From Uranotaenia lowii (taxonomy: Eukaryota > Arthropoda > Insecta > Diptera > Culicidae): a stretch of 64,000 bases of DNA. The notes under the pieces were generated by a model that was not told the origin of the DNA, made no database searches, and was given only the letters and a program-made list of their open reading frames with translations. Of this stretch, positions 56,471 to 64,000 are shown in pieces; within the stretch, counting starts at the first letter, position 1; every line of letters starts with the position of its first letter. The DNA lies in the NCBI RefSeq assembly GCF_029784155.1, contig NC_073692.1, positions 239,401,756-239,465,755 on the forward strand. The letters are read 5' to 3'. A program made the translations under genes and the position numbers.

Positions 56471-57095
56471 TACGATTTTGATTAGGTCGTATGAATTGCG
56501 TGTTTCGTGAAAATCGCTGTTGAAGTTTTGAAACACATTTTTAATCCTAGTATTTAAAAAACTTCAAAAACCGTCTGGAAAATGGGTATGCGATGTGATG
56601 TAGAATAGAAATCAATGAAAAACACGCTAGTGTATTCAATGTGGCAATTAGTTCAGTTATATTCAGTTGAGGTATTCATACAACATTTTTCATTAGCTAC
56701 ACTCAGAAAAATATTTTGCATGATACCGTTATGAATGTTTCATAAACATTTGATGTTAAGAATACGATTTAAAAAACCTTAAAAGAATTTTGTTTAAGTT
56801 CTAAACAGTTGTATAAACATAGATATTGGTTTACAGAGTCAAACTTTTTTCACTATTTGCTATTCACACTGTTTCAGAACATAAGTGAAGATCCTTTAAA
56901 AACTTCAAGTTCTGAAAATTTACCAGCACATAAGAACAAATTTTGACCCTTCCAGAGCACACCACAAATCTCGGAACAGGGCAAGCTGTTCGGTTACAGA
57001 GCGAGTTGATTGAATTGGTGAATCGGAATCGCACAGGCAGGAATCCAGCCAGAGACAGCTGTTTTTGGTTCCACCCCCGGGTCATGCTATGCTAT
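56471..57095. other. Intergenic; single MITE-like end at about 56699
   Basis: TACACTCAGAAAAATATTTT resembles the left end of the MITE at 54766. I did not find its partner. From 56940 the base composition becomes less AT-rich. Confidence 0.4.
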
Positions 57096-57275
57096 ATGGA
57101 TGGCACTCTCGCCTTGCCGCGCACTGCTCTGTCCGGTTCGGTTTTGGGTTTGCTGCTGATGTTGCTGTTTTTTTCAACTCACAAACTTGCCGGTTCTGTG
57201 AATGTATTCCCCATTCGACGAACGCCGGACGACGACAGCGACATCAACGATGGCAACCAGCCAGCCAGCGAGTAG
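57096..57275 (+). CDS. Candidate short secreted-protein ORF, unidentified
   Basis: The ATG at 57096 opens 59 codons. Residues 1-33 look like a signal peptide: a short polar start, then SVLGLLLMLLFFS, then a small-residue cleavage region near KLAGS. A basic pair (FPIRRT) and an acidic tail (PDDDSDINDGNQPASE) follow before TAG. The pattern would fit the first exon of a secreted peptide precursor, and the local sequence is less AT-rich than its flanks. No homologue is recognised, no clear splice donor is seen, and the frame is short, so chance cannot be excluded. Confidence 0.3.
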   Translation: MDGTLALPRTALSGSVLGLLLMLLFFSTHKLAGSVNVFPIRRTPDDDSDINDGNQPASE

Positions 57276-58386
57276 CAGCACAAAAAGTATTATTTACAGC
57301 TCAACAACCTTCAGAATGGGGCAAAAAATAACACCCAGGCACTAGGCAAGGCTCCGGTGCGGTGCATATGGATGGATGGATGGTTTGGTTAGAACCTACA
57401 TATGCGTTTGGAAAAAATGTGCTTCGTAGACACGTTGAATCGAACTACATAATAGAGTTGGATGTAAGACTTGCTGCAGGAAAGGAAAAATTCTACAGAC
57501 GAGCCAGCAGTTTTTGGAACATCGATCGTCGTGAAGCAACATAAGAAGTAAATGTGTCGATCCGGTCTTGCTGAATGATCAGCTTTTTTTTAGGGAACGA
57601 TGAGTCGTCGAACTCACCTCGAGCGGAAATGGATTTGAATGGAAGTAGTTAGTTTGTTTGTTGCCAACAAATTGCGGACAAGGAATATTCTAGGCTTAAA
57701 AAGTTAGTAGCTTTGAGTTCAAGTTATCAATTTTGAGTCATACACATAGATATGATGAAATCTAATTTTAAATTTATTAAGCTGAATTCCGATTATCTTT
57801 TATACATTTTTATTTCGATTCTGAAATTTCGTCATACATACTCTTTATTAAGAATGTTTCAGTTGACTTAGGTAGTTGTTAATTTTTTTGGAGGCTGATT
57901 CAGAGAATTAATCTTGAGTTTGTTCTAGTAATTAAAATGAAGTACAAAACTTAAAAATATAATTTATACGTCTGGTTTTTACTTGACATTCAATCTAAAA
58001 ATATAGGTCAATAAACTGATATTAAATATTCAACGTCCAAACCTAAAATTTGATTTTGTATTCTGAAATTTGAGCCCTACAAATCCGATTTCAAGTTTAT
58101 TTATTATTCTTAATATATTATTAGCCTGTGAAAATTATTAAAACTCGGATGAGAAGTGGATTTTATTAAAAATATTTTTGCTCCTTTTGGTGTAGGTTTT
58201 CTTCTAATTTTCTATAAGTTATTATGAATAAATTATTTATTCTTATTCTGAATTTTAATTTTAAATTCAGATTCGAAATTCTGACTATTTAAAAACAAAA
58301 ATATTCTGAAGCCTGACTCTGAATTCGGATTCTTCCTTCTGGTTGAGAATGTTCATCCTAAATTTATATTATCTCAAAAGAATTTA
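57276..58386. other. Intergenic sequence, no gene seen
   Basis: The left 260 bases keep the less AT-rich composition of the preceding ORF. The rest is AT-rich and featureless. Confidence 0.4.
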
Positions 58387-58638
58387 CTAAAGTTGGGCCA
58401 CACGAAAATGTGGTTCCAGTTCAGGCTTGTCTTCAACAGGAGGAAACATAAATGGACCAACTCGATCATGTCCATGCTTGTCAGGGTTCGTTCGATACGG
58501 TTCCAATCTTCGATGTTCATACCTTACAGCGATCGAGAAGGTGCTGCAGTCCAGCAAGTATGTTTCCTCCATTCCTTTATGCTTTTCAAGAATGAATGGC
58601 CCGAACAAAATACCCTTCCCTCGAAGAAGAGGGCTCAA
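58387..58638 (-). pseudogene. Unidentified protein fragment
   Basis: The frame on the - strand reads ILFGPFILEKHKGMEETYLL, later RRLEPYRTNPDKHG, then VGPFMFPPVEDKPELEPHF, and stops with TAG. The composition (few Leu/Ile/Lys-only runs, many Pro, Gly and charged residues) is unlike chance frames in AT-rich DNA, and an upstream segment KGDTESIKPGNS in the same region also looks protein-like before a stop. It may be a terminal exon or a decayed gene or transposon piece. I do not recognise the family. A + strand frame over it (58393-58707) is taken as the shadow. Confidence 0.35.
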
Positions 58639-59070
58639 GCGTTTATTGCTTTACTAACTGTTGCCGGGTTTTATGCTTTCCGTATCACCTTTCTTGAAAT
58701 GTATTAGGTTTTTTTTCCTTTGTTTTGCTCTGCTGGCTGAAGCAAAATCTTCAATGATGATCGACACACTTTTCGGTTGTGATGAATGGATTTCCAGTTG
58801 GTTATCGCCTTGTGTCATTTCATATTTTATTATTTATGATATAAGCTTTTTTGTTTTCTTGCTGCTGTTTCGTATATTCTTATCTATAATTATCAAGTAT
58901 GTTTATGTGTTTGTTAGCAAACTGGAAGTTTAATTGAAATAAACTCGTTCAAAATAATGGTGAATGTCATTCATATACAGTTGTGTTAAAAAAAGAATGA
59001 AATCGCGTGAAGCTGTGCACTCACTTCCAACTTCGACAAGCTGTCATTTCACTCTCAGTTGATATTTTTT
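58639..59070. other. Intergenic sequence, no gene seen
   Basis: AT-rich. A hydrophobic frame at 58661-58933 (+) is rich in Phe, Ile and Leu, as expected from T-rich DNA, and is not called. Confidence 0.4.
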
Positions 59071-60068
59071 CATAAAATTTTCACACAATCTATTTCAACT
59101 ATTTAACTAACGCCCTCCAAAATATGAAGTTAATACAATGACTAGTAACAAAGTTACAGCTTTTCCCGTAAAAAAGGGAAATTTGGAATCGCTTCACTAA
59201 ATTTGCTGTATCTTTGACAATTTTCTTTTAAAAATCTTGAAATTTGAGCCAAAGATGTGACAATGTTTGCTCTAGTACCAGACCAAGTTTTGGCAAAATT
59301 GACAATACGATCAAAAATGGTACCGAGTAGAAAATGAGGTTAATTACCTCCCATCAGACGATTTCATTCTTTTTTGGACGGATGTTTGTATGGAAAACAT
59401 CGTAATCCATGTATTTTTGGTTTTTTGCTTTCGCAAAATCAAAATTTATCACAAAGAATGTTGTAAATTGATAAAAACTTGATTCGTGCTTTGTTTAGAA
59501 ATAGAAAATGTTTCAAAAGAGTTCAAAATAAGAAGAACAGAGTTTCAGAAACGACCTGCTAAATATACTGATTAACAAATTTTATACACAATTAAAGCGG
59601 GTATTATATTCGCTCTTGTGTTAAAATACCAGTTCTTTTCTGTGAACAATTTAAATTTCTAAACTGAACTTCCTATAAATTTACAAGATTTTTTGTGATA
59701 AATTTTGATTTTGTGAAAGAAAAAACCAAGAAAACATTGGTAAAGGTGTCCATACAATCCGCCCAAAAAGGAACAAATCGTCTGTTGGGAGATAATGAAC
59801 CTCATTTTCTACCCGGCACCATTTTTGATCACGTCAATCAATTTTGACGAAACTTGGCCAAGTACTAGATCAATCATTTTCACATCTTTGGCTCAAATTT
59901 CAAGATTTTTTAACGGAAATTGTTAAAGATACAGCAAATTTAGTGAAGCAATTCCAACTTTCCTTTTTTTACGGGAAAAGCTGTATCTTTGCTAACAGTC
60001 ATTTAGTAAACTTCAAATTTAAAGGGCCTTAGTTGGATAGTTGAACTAGATTGTGTGAAAATTTTATG
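59071..60068. mobile_element. Foldback element, about 1 kb with arms of about 400 bp
   Basis: The left end CATAAAATTTTCACACAATC is exactly inverted at the right end (60047-60068). Similarity continues inward for about 400 bases on each side, for example TTTGCTGTATCTTT against AAAGATACAGCAAA and TTGAAATTTGAGCCAAAGAT against ATCTTTGGCTCAAATTTCAA. A spacer of about 150-180 bases lies between the arms. The frames within it have no homology. The target duplication is unclear. Confidence 0.88.
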
Positions 60069-60345
60069 AATGTTGGTATGCCAGGCGTACTAGGTTCGAT
60101 TCCTGGTATCGGCAAGAAAACTATTGGGTTCGAATCCCATAGGTGGTCAGGTAAGATGTGTTTTCTGACTATAAGAATGGTTAATAAGTTGCCAGCTGGC
60201 CAGGTATATACACCCATAGAAGAGGTTGCAAAAATCCAATGCCTATTTGGAACATCTCTGTGCCGATAATGCGCTGAAATGTGCACTGTGCCGAAGATGA
60301 TATGTTTGAAAAACCGTAACTGGCATAAGGACTCGGCTCCCAACT
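60060..60345 (+). repeat. tRNA-derived SINE-like sequence, + orientation
   Basis: Two Pol III B-box-like segments, GGTTCGATTCCTGG (near 60093) and GGGTTCGAATCCCA (near 60126), sit within tRNA T-arm-like stems. A non-tRNA body follows to about 60345. It abuts the right end of the foldback element. It lacks a full cloverleaf, so I do not call a tRNA gene. Confidence 0.6.
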
Positions 60346-60439
60346 AAAATGATGCATGACCACTACATTCAAGCAAAACAAGAAAAACATTTTATGGGAT
60401 TTCGTTCCTATTGGATAATTAACAACCAGAAACAAGAAA

Positions 60440-60545
60440 ATAAAAGTATAAACCACAGCGCCCATAGGGAGAATCGAACTCAAATCACCATCCATATGGT
60501 CTTGCCAGACCGACATCTTAACCAGTGTACTATTTGAGCTTCATG
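60440..60545 (-). repeat. tRNA-derived SINE head, - orientation
   Basis: On the - strand, starting at about 60541, the sequence reads AGCTCAAATAGTACACTGGT, then GTCGGTCTGGCAAGACCAT and GAGTTCGATTCTC. This is A-box, anticodon-arm and B-box-like order. It faces the + strand SINE at 60060-60345, giving a convergent pair. Confidence 0.6.
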
Positions 60546-60719
60546 CAGGAAGAGGGATATTTGTCATAGGCATTCTGCCACCGATCAATCACAAAAGAAA
60601 CGCACGACAGTGGCTTCCCGGCGTTTGGCCTCCTTTCAAGGTATTCATTTGTCTTGCGATGGAAACGGGAAAGGGAACGGGAGTGAAGGAAACGGGAAAC
60701 CCATTGAATGAGAAATGTG

Positions 60720-61020
60720 CTTTGCTTACTGCCTGCTATTACATACACACGCTACATATACACAGCTGCTAAAGCCGGGCAGCTTGGCCGTTGGTTGTTT
60801 GCCGGTAAATTGAAGCAATGTTTTTGTTGTTGCTTTTGCTACATACACACGCACAGCTTAGCCGTGGTTGTTTGCCCATGGATTGAATTGAAGCAATGTT
60901 TTTTTTGTTGCTTTTACTGCATACACACGCACAGCTTGGCCGTGGTTGTTTGCCGGTAGATTGAAGGGATTGAATTAGAAGGATGTTTTTGTTGTTGATT
61001 TTGCTACATTCACACGTACA
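60720..61020. repeat. Minisatellite, unit about 75 bp, about four copies
   Basis: The unit contains ACATACACACGCACAGCTT, then GGCCGTGGTTGTTTGCC and TTGAAGCAATGTTTTTG. Copies of the GGTTGTTTGCC core start near 60793, 60866 and 60944, with a diverged copy after 61000. Frames across it are repeat-derived and not called. Confidence 0.85.
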
Positions 61021-63349
61021 GTGCTCGGTTCGCTGGCTGCCTGGTGTTGGCCGGTATTTATTTCCATCCTTCTTCGTCTTGTGATGCGATAGGGAGGGAC
61101 GTGAAGCGTTTTAATTTTGTTTCTTTCAGACATACGCAATTCGGTTAACTTGGGAGATTAATGCCGGTGGGAGCAAATCGAATCAGCACCGATCGCGTTA
61201 TCTTCTTGTACCAATGATGCTATGTAATTGACTACATGCCATTGGCACAGAGGCTGAATTTTGGGTGTACTCAGATGCCGGAATACCTGTAAGTAAACTA
61301 GCCCACCTGATTGACTCGTTCTTCCAAAATACACTCACCATCACACGCAATACATTCACCCATAACAGTTCATACGAAGCCATGGGGTCCGGGTATGGTG
61401 GAGCGCTGCATCGGAGATTTGCTGAACTAAATAAACTAAAGAATGCATGTGAGCCCATACTTAGGCAGAAACTGCGGTGAATCCGTGCGCACATGGTGGA
61501 TAACCAACTTACATACATACTAAACGGTAAATATTTTAAGGGTTGATCTTTCCGTTAAATCAAAGGATCATCATTTTATTGTCATTTCGGTTCAAATCTT
61601 ATATCCAATCAGGTATTTCAAAATGTTTTAAAGATTTTTCAGAACATAATGGAAATTGAAAAGATAAAAAAAGTATTAGAGAATAATCTTGTCAGGTCTG
61701 ACTGAGCAGAGTTGCTATCGGCTACCACGAAATTCTAGCTACAAAACGCTAGCGCCAAATAAGAATTGACGGGTTGGGAATCAACCTCGAGCTTAAACAT
61801 TTTTCACGCACCAGTCATCTGACTTGACAATACAAAGATGAAAACGTGTTTTCCTAATAATACGACTTAAGACTTAGAATAATATACATTTTTTTTCTTA
61901 AAGCTCAAAAAGAAAAAAATGTAGGCTATTGCTTGAAATGATTTCAAACCATTTTAATTAAGAACTGAGAACCAGGTTGAGCGATATTTTAATTTTTCTG
62001 AATCAGAGTCTAACATGAGTTATCTACACACAAAAATAAAATGAAAATGAAGATTCAACAATCTTAAAGCATCATAAAGTCAATAAGCAATTATGAAATA
62101 TTAAGAAAAAAAACTAATTTTTTACACTATTGAAAAAATAAAAACTATTGAAAAAACAATATTGTTTTTTTTTGGCATGAATTGCTCAGTTAACTTTATT
62201 TGAGCGCTTCGTAGCTGATATACAATATTTTTTCCGAAGCATAATTTTTTGATATTTTTTTTCTTAGAGGAAAACTGAAGTGATGTAGCTGGATTCTGTC
62301 TGAGCAACATATTTGAGTTACATTACGAGGTTTCAAAAACTATAAAGAGAAACAAGAGTGATAAAGCGATTTTAAGCGAAGAGTTTTAAATTGACACTAA
62401 AGGTTTGATTTGGAAGTCTTTGTCGTCTGGGGTTTCAGGGTGTGTTCATAAAAAAGCAATGATACAAAATTAAAGATTTCATGAATGAGGGTCTTAAAGG
62501 AATTTGTTTTATTTTGATGTGCCTGAATAAAGATACAAGCCGCCAAATTCAAAAATAGTGACATATTCACACCCGAGCATATTAGGGTTAAGGCTTACGT
62601 ATGATAAGTTTTAAGATAGAAAGGACATTTACGTAGACAAAAATTATAATGAGGTAACTTGTAATAATTTTTTTTTAAATGAAACTTATTCATAAAGGTG
62701 CCATAAAGGCCGTCAGGCAGAACAAAAAATGTAGAAAATTTCTATTTCGTCCGAACCAAATTTTACATCTTCTCTGTCAATAAAGCTGATGAAAAAAACG
62801 CACTAAGGAACTTCATACAAGAAAATTCACTTACCATACGTACCGTATTTAACGGTGTAAAGGACACAATTTTTGCCAAAATTTTTTTAATCAAAAACGA
62901 GTGCATCCTACACAACTCTGCTAAACTTAAGGCATATTTCGAAGCTTTCTCTAAAAAAATGTTTGCTCAGAAATTCAAATGCGTCCTATTTATACACCTC
63001 AGTGTCCTATGCATTGTTAAATGTAAGACAAAATGTTAAACATAAAAGTTTGAACGGATGAAATTTTTCTGTAAACAGGTGTGTTGTAAAACAGTCCTAT
63101 TTCAACGTTTGAAAACGTTGAATTACAAATCTATCACATTAAATAATGTTTTTTTTTTGACATCATCAAATGTTTAAATTTGGACATCGGCATTCTGAAC
63201 TAAAACTTGGGCATTTCAACCTTTTGGCCAAATTCAGCAGACTACGAACCTACAGTATTGTTCATCATTCTACAGGAAATGGAATGCACACACAAAGATC
63301 CTTAACTATACACATCCACAACTTTTCATTCTGATAATATTTTTTGTGG
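61021..63349. other. Intergenic sequence, no gene seen
   Basis: A less AT-rich stretch at 61150-61510 has open frames on both strands (61265-61480 + and 61198-61518 -) and a GTAAGT after GGAATACCT near 61290 that could be a splice donor. No homology is recognised. From 61520 on it is AT-rich. GGTGTAAAGGACACA near 62855 and TTATACACCTCAGTGTCC near 62990 could be ends of a small element. Confidence 0.35.
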
Positions 63350-63577
63350 AAATTGGCCAAAGAAGAGGATGTGAGCGTCGGAGCGGTACGGACAGCTACT
63401 AAAAAATATGGTGAACATAAATAATCGCCACTTGAAGATGAACCGAGGAGTAGTGGTCGATCTGGTCCTGTAAGTCCTGCTATCGACAAAAAGTTCAGGG
63501 ATGCCTACAAACAGAAACCATCGGCTTCCGTTTAGGATGTGGCGATAAAAGTCGGGACCTCGACGTCTAACGTGATT
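63350..63577 (+). pseudogene. Mariner/Tc1-type transposase N-terminal fragment, decayed
   Basis: The + strand frame reads KLAKEEDVSVGAVRTATKKY, a stop, then SGRSGPVSPAIDKKFRDAYK, QKPSASV, a stop, and DVAIKVGTSTSNV. Paired helix-turn-helix segments with an arginine/glycine linker and the DVAxKxGTS helix are typical of the N-terminal DNA-binding part of mariner/Tc1-superfamily transposases of mosquitoes. Two in-frame stops and no catalytic DDE/D part mean it is a relic. Confidence 0.65.
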
Positions 63578-64000
63578 GTTTTGTATTATTGTTCTAAAAA
63601 CCATCTGACATAGTTGTCTTAATGATATACCTTATTTAAGGTTACATAAATATATTGCACGGACGATGATGTTTCTAATTATTTTTCCCCAATTCGTCAC
63701 TTAAATAAGATTCAATCCGTCGTTTAAAGGTTGTTGTACATACATTGAAGTCAAAAAGCGTATAAAAACGTAGAAAGCCTATTTTTGCGGAACGTAAAGG
63801 GTCGTTACTACCATACCGAGTGCTTCTTGATTCTAATGAAAGCCAGTGCGATTTCGCAGAGCTCTTTCAGGGGCATAGATATTAGATCGAGAAAGAAGCC
63901 ATGAACAATCGATTTAATTTCTTAAAACCTTAGCCACGAACAGTGACTGGCCGATGGCATGATGATCCGAGAGTGTGTTAAGTTCCAGTAAAGCACAACA
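63578..64000. other. Window end, nothing recognised
   Basis: No transposase catalytic motif, gene or repeat could be recognised downstream of the mariner fragment. Confidence 0.35.

Noticed and set aside
60075..60140. Possible tRNA genes from two T-loop-like motifs
   Set aside because: No complete acceptor, D and anticodon arms could be assembled. The motifs fit a tRNA-derived SINE better.
61198..61518. Opposed frames of 106 and 71 codons near 61.2-61.5 kb
   Set aside because: Neither resembles a known protein. A possible donor site at 61290 alone is not enough to call an exon.

Overview
The window is nuclear DNA from an insect, most probably a culicine mosquito. That is an inference from Juan/Jockey-type non-LTR elements, PHD-finger BEL/Pao elements, dense MITEs, a tRNA-derived SINE and dipteran-style orthologues; no species can be read from the sequence. 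Only two host genes are well supported. A two-exon Psf2 (GINS2, replicative helicase subunit) lies at 474-1269 on the + strand. A three-exon Traf4 spans 14029-22883 on the - strand, with 1.1 kb and 6.3 kb introns.

Layout. 1-1.3 kb: Psf2. 1.3-12.5 kb: a pile-up of transposons. It holds a 0.9 kb MITE with 28 bp inverted ends (2123-3047), a decayed RT gene split by a 0.27 kb MITE and by a 5 kb Jockey-clade element (3831-about 8990), a 0.93 kb MITE inside that Jockey ORF1, a 0.63 kb hAT-like MITE holding a 100 bp-armed palindrome (9396-10023), and a 1.18 kb non-autonomous hAT element with a perfect 8 bp target duplication (11329-12506). 14.0-22.9 kb: Traf4. 24.6-24.9 kb: tail of a non-LTR RT. 25.0-32.8 kb: an essentially complete BEL/Pao LTR retrotransposon (element B), 5 bp target duplication GGCGG.

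33.1-50.4 kb is one four-level nested insertion. A foldback repeat R (33135-33341 plus 50067-50438) was entered by a CR1/Jockey-like non-LTR element (N2). N2 was split just before its GVPQG motif by a second BEL/Pao element (C, 34816-47775, duplication ACGTT). C was in turn split inside gag by a third, internally deleted BEL element (D, 40643-45741, duplication TGCGG). Each LTR insertion is marked by a perfect 5 bp duplication, so the order of events can be read directly.

50.4-64 kb holds a 13 bp-unit minisatellite (51.9-53.3 kb), another decayed non-LTR RT carrying a MITE (54.5-56.5 kb), a 1 kb foldback element with arms of about 400 bp (59071-60068), tRNA-derived SINE sequence in both orientations (60.06-60.55 kb), a 75 bp-unit minisatellite (60.7-61.0 kb), a mariner/Tc1-type transposase remnant (63.35-63.58 kb), and two short unidentified ORFs.

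The host genes do not act together: Psf2 serves DNA replication and Traf4 serves JNK-type signalling and cell junctions. I found no operon-like or novel multi-gene system. The most unusual material is the nested retrotransposon stack, the open fused ORF of element D, and the foldback and hairpin repeats.
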